Made by a program: the position numbers and the translations under genes. Below, piece after piece: positions 11,411-22,166 of a DNA stretch of 64,000 bases. Positions within the stretch are counted from its first letter, which is position 1, and every line of letters starts with the position of its first letter. The notes below the pieces were generated by a model. That model worked only from the letters and a program-made list of their open reading frames with translations. It was not told where the DNA came from and did no database searches. The stretch is from Microdochium bolleyi (lineage: Eukaryota; Ascomycota; Sordariomycetes; Xylariales; Microdochiaceae), in the NCBI GenBank assembly GCA_001566295.1, contig KQ964257.1, forward strand, positions 186,001 through 250,000. Direction: 5' to 3'.

Positions 11411-11974
11411 CTAAAACGCCTTCTTGACAGCCACCCGCGCACAGGAAGACGGGAATGAATCAGGCTCCCTGCTCAGCGCGAAAAGCTGCCAGTTGTTGTA
11501 GTGGCTCCAGCGGCACGCCAGGAACCCGAGCCCGCCGGCCGCGCCGCCGCTGCGCTGCTTGAAACCCTCCGCCTCGCTGTACGTGAACTCGCTGCCGCTC
11601 AGCCCGGCGTTGGCGACGACCTTGGCCCACACCTCATACGACGCCGTCCCGTCGTACGCCTGCACCTGCGCGGGCGTCGAGCCGCCAAAGCCGAGGAAGT
11701 CGATCTTGGCCGGCTCGGCGGCGTTGATGGCGAAAGACCTGCCGCCGCTGGGGTCGCATGCCCCGATGACCAGGTCGTTGAAGCCTGCGCCGGTGTGGTA
11801 TGCATAGGCGCACTTGCCGTTGACGCGAATGTCGGCGGACACGATCTTGAGGTTGAATGGCGTCGAGGGTGCGACGACAGCCATGGCTGGATCGGCGGCT
11901 GGGGCCGCGAGAGTGAGGGGTGCTGCGATAGCTACGACCGCGAGCACGGCAGTCTTGTGGGTGATGAGCATCAT
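11411..11974 (-). CDS. Small secreted protein, unknown function
   Basis: A single exon of 187 residues that opens with two adjacent methionine codons. Residues 1 to about 24 are a signal peptide (TAVLAVVAIAAPLTLAA). The mature protein is about 160 residues and has four cysteines (GKCAY, GACDP, LACRW, SSCAR), enough for two disulfides. The pattern of short beta-strand-like segments suggests a compact extracellular fold. I recognise no enzyme family. Size, signal peptide and cysteines match the broad class of fungal small secreted proteins, some of which act at host or substrate surfaces, but nothing here proves such a role. A TATA box lies about 95 nt upstream, fitting a strongly regulated single gene. 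Confidence 0.8.
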   Translation of the reverse strand: MMLITHKTAVLAVVAIAAPLTLAAPAADPAMAVVAPSTPFNLKIVSADIRVNGKCAYAYHTGAGFNDLVIGACDPSGGRSFAINAAEPAKIDFLGFGGSTPAQVQAYDGTASYEVWAKVVANAGLSGSEFTYSEAEGFKQRSGGAAGGLGFLACRWSHYNNWQLFALSREPDSFPSSCARVAVKKAF

Positions 11975-13063
11975 TATATTGGTAATGTAGAATGCGGGCG
12001 ATTGTTGACGTTGACGTTGGTGATGCGGTTGTTCTCTGTCCCTTTATCCCCGGGTCATCAGCCGCCTTTATACACGGGCAATGCTGTCTGCTCCAGAGCA
12101 TCCCTCGCCCGAGAGCGTTCTAAGTCTCAGTCTCAGGCCGTTGTTCCACATCAAGACACGAGCTTATGGTCTAGAACCTGGTGCACAACACAAACAGCAA
12201 GAAGATCATCTGCGAGCCTGAAGTGACGTCGTATATGACCACCCAGGTCAAAATGGGAACAACCTATGTCGCAGCTATAAACACCCATCCTTCGTGTTGC
12301 TGACAGGTGCTTGTCCTGCACCTTGGGGGGACGCAGGGTTCACTTGGTGGGGTGGGACGTGGCGTTTTCTTCGGATCCCATCCATCAGACATCAATTCTG
12401 CATCGGCACTGGACTTCTCATATGTAAGACTGACGCTACGATCTGGGCTCCTCAAACCAAGCCACAAGTATCTGACAGGCCAATCTTTGGCTAGGCCACA
12501 CCTGCCGTTAGTGCTTGATATGAAAATGTCCTGTGGCTGGACCTGGAAAGCGTTTATCCCCTGACTCCCACGTCCCTCACGCGACCCGTGTCTAAGCTGC
12601 TACTCTCGCGGATCGTGGCCGTGCTTCTATGCAGGTGTGGGAATGATGCTCGTGTTGATCGACACCCTGCTAGCGAAATAGCCTATGCACGCGATCGACT
12701 CGAGTTTCTACCGAATACTCCGCTGACGTGGTTGCTAGAAGTGCAAATATCTGTCATGTGAAGGAAGGCTGAATTTTGAAATGGGCACTTTCTGCGTAGC
12801 AGCAACGTCGCTGTGCGAGCGACAGTGGTGCAGGGCTGACACACTGCATAACACGAGGTCACTACAGGAATTGGAGCAGAGCTCATGCCAGTCGGCCATT
12901 CCGGACTCTATGACCGCAGTCACCTCTTCCAATGGAGCCGTTACTCGTGTAAAGCACCCTCTGCCTCGGGATGAAGCAGTGTCCCAAGTTCTCGTGTTCT
13001 CCTGTACTGCATCGCGCTTGACAGTTGTTACAGTGTGGCAACCAGCGATCAACTGCACCGCCT
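11975..13063. other. Intergenic region between the small secreted protein and the flavoprotein genes
   Basis: About 1.1 kb: the promoter of the minus-strand secreted protein gene plus the 3' flank of the flavoprotein gene. No gene is supported. Confidence 0.4.
12067..12072 (-). promoter_or_regulatory. TATA box of the small secreted protein gene
   Basis: TATAAA on the minus strand, 93 nt upstream of the start codon at 11974, within cgtgtataaaggcgg. Spacing fits a core promoter with a 50-60 nt leader. Confidence 0.55.
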
Positions 13064-14631
13064 CTAGACGTTCCGGAGAGCCCTGATGCTCTCTAGTGCC
13101 TCGGCCATGGTCTTCTGGAGAATCTGCGCAGCTGGCTGGACCTCTGTGATCAAGCCCACTCCCGTTCCACTGACAAGCAGAAGAAACAAATGAATTAGTA
13201 CAGTAAACCGCGTCGAGACAGAATGCTACGCCGAACAAAATTTGGTGTAGGATCAGAGGAGGAAGTGTACTTACGCCCAGACTACATCTCTCGACGGATC
13301 CCCACCCTCTACGGCGAGCTTCAGCTTCTCCTGGTTCTCGGCGAGGGACACACCAGCGCGCTCGTCGAGGATCGAGGGCCCCGCGAGTGCGCGCCCGTCG
13401 AACGGCGCAGGGAAGACGTAGCGGTGCTCGATGTGGTCGTGGAGCGTGGATCTGGGTTGAAAGGGTTCAGTTCTCTTCGCTGCGGATGACCACACCAGCA
13501 ACGAGATTTGTCAACTGGGCAAGAGGAGGAGAGATACTCACTTGACTGTGCCCACCCCGCCGTCGCTGCTCTTGATGATGGCATCCCTGGCCGATTGCTT
13601 AGATGAGGCCTCCTCGGCGACGAGGAACTGAAATGTCAAAGGTATCAGCTATGCATCTGTTGATAGCCAGAAAGCCCCCGTCCGGGGCCGCAAGTGACGA
13701 GGACAAAGATCAGAAAGCACCACTCACCCTCGTGCCCATGACGGCGCCGTCAGCACCCAGCGCCAGCGCCGCCGCGACGCTGCTCCCGTGCGCGATGCCG
13801 CCGGCAGCAATGAGCGCGATGGGGCGATCACTGTACTCCTCGCGGATCATCGCTCGGATCTCCGGGACCAGGCTGATGACGCCGGACCCCTGAGCCCATT
13901 GATGGCCTCCGGCGTCTTTTTCCCAAGGTCAATCAGCATTGGCAAACCCCCTTGCAAAGATGCGCTACTTAGGGGGGACTGGAGCACTTACCCACACCCT
14001 GCGCGACGATCCCATCGGCGCCGTCGTCAAGTGCCTCCCTCGCGGCCGCGACGGTGCCGGTCTGCACAAACACCTTGGGCTCCCACCCCTCAACTCCCTT
14101 CGCCGCATCGCGCAGTGCGGCAATCATGTCCCTGTGCGTCGTGGAGCCGGGCTGCGGCACAAACAGCCATATGACGGCGGGTTTGTGCTTGATGAGGACC
14201 GGCAGGACGGTCTCCGCGAACCGCGCGGCTGTGGGGCCGAAGGTGAGGAAGCCGACGCCGATAGGGAGCGTACCGGAGCGGTCGGCGGGGATGGTGCCGG
14301 CTTCCGCGAGGATCTCGCGGGCGGTGGTGAGCTGTGCGTCGAGGTCCGCGAGGTATGGCGAGGCAGGCGAGAAGTCCCAGCCGCCGGCCACGAAGCCTTT
14401 GTGGGGTATCAGTCAGTAGCCATATGTCTGGGGAGGGAGTCTTTACATATCCCCCGGGCTCGCGAGAGAGGGTTGTAGAGTGTGAGAGCTCGCGAGGTCT
14501 TGCTTACCTAGACCGCCAGCCTTGGTCACTTCGGCTGCCAACGTGCCGTTCACGCTCAAGAACATGGGGGCGCACATGATGGCGGGTGCCTCTGTGGTTG
14601 GGAACCACTGCTTGAGAAGGTTGGAAGTCAT
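13064..14631 (-). CDS. Nitronate monooxygenase-like FMN flavoprotein
   Basis: Six exons on the minus strand: 14631-14508, 14396-13992, 13915-13728, 13627-13542, 13451-13275 and 13169-13064, giving 361 residues. All junctions are GT-AG and in frame. The protein is a TIM-barrel flavoenzyme of the 2-nitropropane dioxygenase/nitronate monooxygenase family: APIMCAPM at the N-terminus, GVGFLTFG, the active-site segment GVDAGGHQWAQGSG (His at about 181), IAAGGIAHGSSVAAAL and GADGAVMGTRF for FMN phosphate binding, then a C-terminal lid. Members oxidise alkyl nitronates such as propionate-3-nitronate, detoxifying nitro compounds; some relatives have other roles. No signal peptide is present, so it is probably cytosolic. 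The length is normal for the family. Family call is firm; the physiological substrate is inferred. Confidence 0.9.
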
Positions 14632-14743
14632 CTTGGATGCTTTTTATAGCAGCAGGGACGTGCTGGTAAAGATTCGGGAAGTCAAGATTTGAGCATGTAG
14701 AGCACACCCGCAGGAAGATGGTTCCTCATAGGATGCCACCGTA

Positions 14744-14749
14744 CTTATA
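14744..14749 (-). promoter_or_regulatory. TATA-like element of the flavoprotein gene
   Basis: TATAAG on the minus strand, about 113 nt upstream of the ATG at 14631. Spacing is reasonable for a core promoter; sequence alone cannot prove use. Confidence 0.4.
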
Positions 14750-17263
14750 CACAGGGCGAATGAGCTCTGACTAAGCGGGCACTGTTACTTCTCGTGCCGT
14801 CGACTTTGAGGGTGCAGGAGTGGATGGCCCCGGCAGTGAGATTGACCCCTGCTGGAGCTTACTCACAGCCGACGAGGACCCAATCACGACAGAGGCCAAG
14901 GAGCCTTTTGTACGTACTTCGGACTCCAAGTTGCTGTCATCTTCTATGACCGTGCGTGAACCCCGCATTCACATGGAGCCAGTGGCCGAGATGCCCTTTC
15001 CGCTTCCAATGTGTTCCGTATGAAACGCCTCTTACCCCAAGGACGCTTCTGCGAGTTTCGAGAGACCACCACACGCTCTGTGTTTGGCCAAGGGTCCACC
15101 CGGGTTTACCGAAGTATTGTATGTAGGAGTTGGTCGAGCTAGACCTGATGGGTTAGGTAGGGTATGTAGAGGACTTGGACCCGAGGGCTAGATCCACAGG
15201 AGCTTTGTGGAAAATTTGCGCGTAGTTCTGCATATATACACTCTTATAAAGTATGCAAGTATATCAATTTAGCCTGTTAACTATAATTGTATGATGTCCG
15301 TAGCAAACACTCGACGTGTTCGAAATTACTGCCCCGTCAGCTGTTCAGAGCCGTAACCCATACGATGGTTACATTAGATACTTCCTAGCAGTTCAGCATC
15401 TGGACCCATGAATAAAGAAACTTACCTGTGTGTACTGCTAGATTAGAAAGGAGTTATGTATCAATCTAGGCACTATCTCAGATATTATGAGTTCAAAAGC
15501 CAGCTGTGCGGTTTGTCGTGAATGAGAAAGTAAACAATTCCAAGTTTAATATTCCTACACGCTATGCGATCGTCCGTAAATAGTGCCGCAGTCATTGTAT
15601 CCCAAAGCTGTCTATATGAACAGCACAAGCCATGCGTGAGCCTCTACCAATATTCGCTCTAGATTATATTGCCCTTCTCTCATGACATATGTCTATGCTC
15701 AAACTCAATACTCAAGACCAGCTGAGACATATTTAGGGGCTCTCGGCTGGTCGACATCATGGTGCGCATGTCTCCCCTAAAAGCTAACCGGTTGCGGCTC
15801 ATGCTGGATGCTTCCGAAACCAGGCTCGCGCTCATTGGTGATCATCAGCCACCTATTCACACTGCGGACCGAGGAACTGAGGCAGGTCATGCGCCACCAC
15901 TACCACGGCTGGTTTTTCACCGGATCTGGGCTACACCATGACAGCAACCACCCGTTCCGACATACTAGGGACGACCGCTGCCAGCTGGGCTCGCTCAGGA
16001 TCCGGTTCTGCTCAAGTATCGGTCACCATCGATACCGAGCTCCTTAACACGGACATGTTCGTCGTTGCCTGTCTCTCAAGGGTCCTGCTGAAATCGCCGG
16101 AGGGAACAGTAGCTGATCTGCACACAGAGCATGCCATAATATTGGCCTCGCAGCAGCTTAGGTCGCTTGGGGTTAGACCCTGAGTTCCGAGTTCCTTGTC
16201 GCCTGGGCTTGGCCCTGGGCTTCTACAAACTCGATTCGGGATTGTGTACAACTGATCAGTATAAGGGTCGCAAATGGCATGTTGTCGAGTACAATAAGCA
16301 CAGCCGGCACCTCCGGTCACCGTGGAGATGCCAGTCTTGCAGACACCGAGCGTCATCATGGAGGTGTGTTTCTGCAATGTTCAGTCCCCAGTGCCAAAGC
16401 GGTTTGGCACTGATTGAACGAGGGGCGCACAAAGTCTTGGCCTTTTGCATGATCCCTGAACCGTCGGACAACAGAGGGAAACGAGTTCGAGGACAAAAGT
16501 AATCTGGGCGCAATACAGACATGACTTGCACGATAATACGCCGAGGGGCCTAATGTTTCCAGCTTTCCCGTCACAGAGCACGTGGCACCTTTGTCAACCT
16601 TTGCGTTGCTGCCACTGGTGGTGCCAACTTGTGAGACTGAACGGCAGACCACGACAATGGCCTTCCTATTCCAGGCGAACAAGGGAATGCGAAGGCATGG
16701 GTGGAAGAAACGCTGGCCACTAAAGTCTCCAACGGTCCACTGATGCAGACACACTAGATCATGCACCAACCCACGTGTGCGGCGAGAGAGGGGACCCAAG
16801 GTCAGCTGAACGTACGTCATTCGCGCGCATACTTTCGCAAAGCATACACCTACCAGGTAGGTAAAGAGGGAGGTATGCAGACGATAAACTGCGACTAGGC
16901 AGGGGCATTCTGATCTCATCACTACGTCGTGCCTGACCTGTGGGATCCTGTTGGACGATCGTGGGGTCGTGTCTCCAGAACCCCTGCCAAGCTCATCACA
17001 ATGCCGCGAGCGGCGTCCAGGCGAGCCAGGGTCCCTGGGAACGTCCCCCCAGCATGTCGTTAGATTGCCTGTGGCGGTCTCTCGGTCTCGCTCTCTCTGT
17101 GTGTGGGTGTGGGGAAATGGCTGGCCCAGGGCTCGTCGTCGCATAACTGCCAGCACTGCATGGGGGCTGTGTATACCCTGCCATGGCTGCCGGCGGTGGA
17201 CCTGGTAAATTGCAATACCACCCCGTTGGGCCTTGGGACGGCTGCCATTACTCGGGTCGACGG

Positions 17264-17343
17264 TGGAGACAAGACCACATGCTTGGAGACAAGACCACAT
17301 GCGTGGAGACAAGACCACATGCGTGGAGACAGGCACACGATGT
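17264..17343 (+). repeat. Four-copy 20-bp tandem repeat
   Basis: Unit TGGAGACAAGACCACATGCG. Copies lie at 17264-17283, 17284-17303 and 17304-17323 (the first differs from the others at the last base or so), and a degenerate fourth copy is at 17324-17343. It sits about 110-190 nt before the ATG of the EEP-jacalin gene, in its promoter or leader. Confidence 0.9.
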
Positions 17344-17455
17344 TGGGATACAAATATCACCGCCGCCGTCCGGGCTCGGTGGGCAGCTGGACCATCGGCA
17401 CCGGCCGCCACTTGCAAGACTCTCGCTTCTCGATTCTCGACAACTTGATCCGACG

Positions 17456-18857
17456 ATGCAGCTCCACCGCCTCGCCCTGGGCACGGCCTCCGTGGCCGCC
17501 GCCGTCGTCTCGGCGCAGAGAACGGCCGGCGACCTCAGCGTGCTCACCATGAACGTTGCAGGCCTGCCCCAGATCCTTCAGGGCAATGATGTCCCCGGCG
17601 ACAAGACGACAAACTCGCGCCTGATTGGAAGCCTGTTCGCCAAGTATGGCTACGACATTATCAACATGCAAGAGGTGAGTACCTTTTATAGTTATGCCAT
17701 GTCAACAACAGGCAGATGCTGACCGTGCCGCCCCTGCCCAGGACTTCAACTACCACGCCGCCATCTACGAGACGGACAACCACCCGTTCCGCACCCCGAC
17801 CTCGGGCGGCGTGCCGTTTGGCTCCGGGCTCAACACCGTCTCCAACTATGACTTTGTCGAGTTCAACCGCGTCAAGTGGGCGACGTGCTCCAACGACGAG
17901 AGCGCCGACTGCCTGACGCCCAAGGGCTTCACCTTTATGCGCGTCGCCCTCGCCACGTCCCCCACGACGTCCGTCTTTGTTGACGTCTACAACCTGCACG
18001 CCGACGCCGGCGGCAAGGACGCCGACCTCATCGCCCGCAGCGCCAACATCCGCCAGGTGGCCGACTACGCCGCGACCTGGAGCGCCGGCAACGCCGTCAT
18101 CATCTTCGGCGACACAAACAGCCGCTACAGCCGGCCCCGCGACGTCGCCATCCGCGAGCTCATCGCCAGCGGCTTCAAGGACGCCTGGGTCGAGTTTGAG
18201 CGCGGCGGCGTCGCCCCCACCGCCGAGTCTCTGTGCAGCAACCCCAGCACCACCGACTCGTGCGAGACGGTCGACAAGGTCTTTTACCGCTCCGGGCCCC
18301 TGCTCACCCTCACCGGCAGCGGCTTCCACTACGCCAGCAACCGCTTCCTCCAGCCCGACGGCAACATCCTCAGCGACCACAACCCCGTCAACGTCAACTT
18401 CACGTGGGCCGCCGGAGCGTCCCTGCAGCAGTCGGGCCTCCGCGGCGGTCCCCACGGCGACTGGTTCAACGACGCCCCCGTCCTGGCCGCCCGGACGACC
18501 AAGCCCAAGGCGTCCGTGCTGACCTTCAACGGCGCCAGCAGGCTCGACTCGGTCAGCATCCAGCTCGCCGACGGCACCGTCCTGTCGCACGGCGGCAGCG
18601 GCGGCAGCCCCAGCTCGCTCACGCTCGGCGCCAGCGAGTACTGGACCGCCGCGACCCTGTGCCAGGCCCAGCGCAACGGCAACACCCGCAACTTCTACAT
18701 CAAGGCCACCACGAGCACTGGCCGCACGGTCCAGGCCGGCACGACCACCGGCGACTGCGGCACCTTCACGGCCCCGGCGGGCTGGCAGATCGTCGGCTTC
18801 CTTGGCCGGAAGGGTGACGAGATGGATCAGCTGGGTTTCATCTACGCACCGCAGTAA
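17456..18857 (+). CDS. Secreted EEP-fold hydrolase with C-terminal jacalin-like lectin domain
   Basis: Exons 17456-17674 and 17742-18857 with a 67-nt intron give 444 residues. Residues 1-20 are a signal peptide. Residues about 25-320 form an endonuclease/exonuclease/phosphatase (EEP) domain with the expected metal-site and catalytic residues: Asn33 in LTMNVAGLP, Glu73 in NMQED, NLHADA, FGDTNSRYSR, and Asp-His in LSDHNPV. This superfamily includes DNase I, sphingomyelinases and inositol phosphatases. Residues about 325-444 are a jacalin-like beta-prism lectin domain (GPHGDWFND, LDSVSIQLADG, then KGDEMDQLGFIYAP). A secreted phosphodiesterase tethered to a sugar-binding module would act on surface lipids or extracellular nucleic acids. 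The substrate cannot be read from the sequence. GC content is high throughout exon 2. Confidence 0.88.
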
Positions 18858-19605
18858 GTAGCGGAACGGAGTTTCTGCTAGATAATGACGATAATGAGGG
18901 GAGTGAGCAGCGCCTGGATGTTAAACTAAGAGTACATGAAGATCGTCACTAATAAAGCACGGCTTTTGTTTACCAAGTCATCACTGATTTCTACTTGAAG
19001 CTGCGGCCTCTCCAGATTGTGACACGTCGCCTGCCCGTTCAACTGCTGTTCCTAATGCTGTTCCCAAACAACTTCCATGAATGAGTGAATTCTCTGGCTT
19101 CAGCTTGGGCCGCTAATGGCCCCAGCCACGTCCCTGTACGAAGACCATGCCGTTACTTGTCACGGAGCTGAGGCAGTCCAGCGTCCGCACATCTTCGAGC
19201 TCGAACGGGAACTTTAGGAGGTGCGGTAAAATTTTGGATGCGGCGCTCCCTCATCGTGTGGGCTGTGGAGCTGGCGTGGTCTGAGCCATGCAGAACGGCC
19301 AATCTGTTGCCATCGGATACGTGTCGGGGCCACACGGTCGATATCCGTCCTGAGAACAATACGGAATTTGAAATTGTACATCATGGCGAAGGGCCTCGTT
19401 GGGGGAACAGGACCCTCAATATGATCGTATCGTTCTTGATCAATTCTCCATCAGCAGCCCGAATAATAGCTATCTAGGGTCTAATGGGCAATGCTCTGTA
19501 CGTTAGCGCGCCTAGGCCTATTGTTATCTACATCACCTTGAATCATAGCTTGTGGTATACTAGGGGGGCGTCTTCTTCTAGGAGGATATCCCACGGGGTT
19601 CTCAT
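18858..19605. other. Convergent intergenic region
   Basis: 3' flanks of the EEP-jacalin gene and of the minus-strand Zn2Cys6 gene. No gene is supported. The right side, about 19450-19600, is moderately AT-rich. Confidence 0.4.
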
Positions 19606-21862
19606 TCATATTGCTGGATACAGGTTGTTCTGGAGCCCGTCGAAGTCGAGAGAGAGAGCCCAGTCAAGGTCCATCAATTGCTCGTCAAACCAGCCAGACA
19701 TATCCAAGCTGCTGTCTGTGGCGGCAGATGGGGTGTGGTTGTGAACAGCCTCCGATGGCTCGTCGACTTCCGCGGTCAGAGCTTCGTAGACCGCCACGAC
19801 AATGTCCAGTGCGCGGTCCGAGGGGCGCATCCACGGACTCATCTCGACGAGCATCTCAATGGCCTTGATCAAGCTCCCGCGACAAGATGCTATCAACTCA
19901 CTATGATTAGACAAGTCGTTAGCCAAATTGCAGGACCCTGCTCCTGTCGCGGCTAATGGGGTCGCTTCGGGTCGGGCAGGCGGGTCTTGCTGTTGATGCT
20001 CGAGCCTCGATACCAATGATGAGCGACGAAGGCCCGTCTCCATGGCGATAGATAGTAAGGGCACCATACAGGCCTGGAACAAATACCAAGCCGAGTTCCA
20101 GACATGGATGCGGTTTGGTGTCCAGGAGAGCGTGATCGCATCGATGGCTTCGGATGCCACGGTCCGGCAGGACTGGATAAGAACATCTTCCTCGGCCGAA
20201 GGCTCGGTGTACCTGGTGCCGCTACGCTTGAGCCGGGAGTCATGGATGTGGTAGAGGAGGAAGCAGCGCGAGAGGACGAGGCGGACATTGAGGTAGCGGT
20301 TGCGCATGAAATCGCGCGCTACCGTGAGACGGGGTACTACTAGGGCCGGTTCCCTGAGCTCGGCAGGAAGGGCGTCGTGCCACGCGGTCAGTTCGCGGTC
20401 GAAGGACAGTGCTTCTTGAGCGGAGAGGCGGGCCGGCTGCGCGAAGCGGTGCTGGATACGGTCGCATATGCTGCAAAAGAGGCAGCTGGCACGCAGAGAA
20501 GAGGCCATGTGGTCATCGGGGGACGCTGGCGAAGGGAGGAGAGTGTTCATGGTGGTGCTGTCCCAACGCCCGCACGTCGGGCGGCCAAGAGTCGTGCTGG
20601 CCCATGTGTCCAGGCAAAACAGCCCCCACCACGTTCGACGCCTTGTCTCTATACGCGCAGCGTGGTGACTGCTCCCGCTACCATGCCCCGAGAAGCACTC
20701 GGCAGGCTTCGTGGCACGAGTGCGGCTGGGTTCTCGGTGTAACCCGAGAGCTATAGCAACGCGGTGGGCGGCGCCAAGAACAGCGTAGGCCATGTTCGGC
20801 GAGTTGCGGTAGTGGAGATAGTAGCCCCCAAGCAGGCAAAGGGCCTGGAGGAGCTCCGTGTTGCCGGAGCCGAGAGAGTCCAGGTCGAGGTGAAGCCGAG
20901 CCTGCTCGTAATATTGGTTGTGGAGAGTGTCGCTTCCCGATGCAAGGGAGCCGAGGGTCAGTACCATGTTGAGGAGAGCCAGCCAGGATCGGTCGTGACG
21001 ATTTGCTGCCGCGTAGTGGCCTCGAAACTCTTCTTCATTGATGATAGGGGTGATTGCGTGGACTGTGTCAAAGTAGAACCCGATACATCGGAGTTCGCGC
21101 AATGCATTGGGCCCCGTAGTGCTGAAAGAAGGGAGCAATCCAGGCCGAACCTGTTGGCTGGGCTGGCGGTGACTCTCTGTCCATGTCTTCGCACGCTCGG
21201 CCGTGTGCTGCTTGGCGGCGGGACACAGGCTGAATATCGCTTTCAGCACAGCACTGATGGACGTGACGCCGAGATATGAGCGACTGTGCTGATCTGTTGC
21301 GAGTCCGATCGCGTTGATGTCGTCGCTCGGATGAATCGCGGTGACTTCGTGCGTCGATTCGTCCCAGCTCCTCTCTGCTACAGGGTCGCAGTCATCACAG
21401 ATCTGTGTCGAACCACTGTCAACCTCCTCCCCAACTGACTCAGTAGCTTGCTGACTTGTCGAGCGCGTTGGGAGGAGAGGGTCTCCAAGCATAAGGAGCA
21501 GGTCTGCTCGACTCTTGCCGTCAAGCTCGTCTATGGACAGGCTGGGAAAGAGCTTCTGGGTGACTCGACGGTAGGCCGACAGTATGCTGGACTGTTCCTG
21601 TAGCTGCTCGAGAGCTTTGGCCAGAGCACTTTGAGAACGTTGCGTCAGTACTCTCTCAGCCCAAGGGCGAATCCACATGGCCGTACCTCCTGCTGACAGC
21701 ATGTCGCCGACTCCGCTGGCGGTATTCACACGCGTCGGCCGTCTGATTATGGATGCAGGCCGCGCAAGGCTGGCCGCCGTCGCACTTGACCTTTCGCCTC
21801 GTACATTCCTGGCATGACCGATTGACCTTGCGACTGGCAGCCGGCGCAGATGCCTCTGCCAT
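19606..21862 (-). CDS. Zn2Cys6 transcription factor with fungal-specific regulatory domain
   Basis: Exons 21862-21687 and 21628-19606 with a 58-nt intron (tactgac branch site) give 732 residues. The Zn2Cys6 cluster is C17-x2-C20-x6-C27-x5-C33-x2-C36-x8-C45. The intron follows the finger, and exon 2 opens with a leucine-rich coiled-coil-like segment (ALAKALEQLQEQ) that could serve for dimerisation. The middle region (about 240-560) is the fungal-specific transcription factor domain, with the marker stretch RRRTWWGLFCLDTWAS and a following Gly-Arg-Pro. An in-frame GTG further upstream is not the start; the first ATG is at 21862. It is transcribed in the same direction as the beta-mannosidase gene 304 nt upstream and beside a hydroxyacid dehydrogenase and a sugar transporter, so it may regulate that group. 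This is inference. Confidence 0.88.
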
Positions 21863-22166
21863 CGGAACAAAGTCAAGCTCGCGGGAGAGGTGGGGAATGG
21901 CGCTGGAGAATCGTGGGCTGGGGTCGACGGCTGCGGAGAAGCTGCAGGTCTTATACACGGCACAGCTCGGTGGGGTACAGAAGCGCAGTTATGAAGACTC
22001 CACAAATTATGCACATGTGTTTCTTCGAGCATACACTCCCACTGACATGCTGTAGATACGGGGGGGAACAGCGCCAGTGATCCGCCGGTTCCTTCATGCC
22101 GATATGTTGTTCATCATGCTATTTCGAACTTCATCATCTATGAATCTAAGGAGCGCTCTGCGTTGA
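21863..22166 (-). promoter_or_regulatory. Promoter of the Zn2Cys6 gene / 3' flank of the beta-mannosidase gene
   Basis: Only 304 nt separate the mannosidase stop from the regulator's ATG. No gene is present. It must hold the mannosidase terminator and the regulator's promoter. Confidence 0.4.

Larger units (their letters stand above)
14632..17455. other. 2.8-kb gene-poor gap with AT-rich island and tandem repeat
   Basis: No gene is supported. The left part is the promoter of the flavoprotein gene. About 15130-15730 is strikingly AT/TA-rich. The right end holds a 20-bp tandem repeat and the promoter of the EEP-jacalin gene. A 353-codon minus-strand frame (16356-17417) was rejected as chance. 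Confidence 0.45.

Noticed and set aside
17264..17343. CRISPR-like array
   Set aside because: The units are directly adjacent with no spacers and the genome is eukaryotic; it is a minisatellite.
16356..17417. 353-codon open frame on the minus strand upstream of the EEP-jacalin gene
   Set aside because: It starts at GTG, has no domain, repeats arise from reading through the tandem repeat, and composition is not gene-like.
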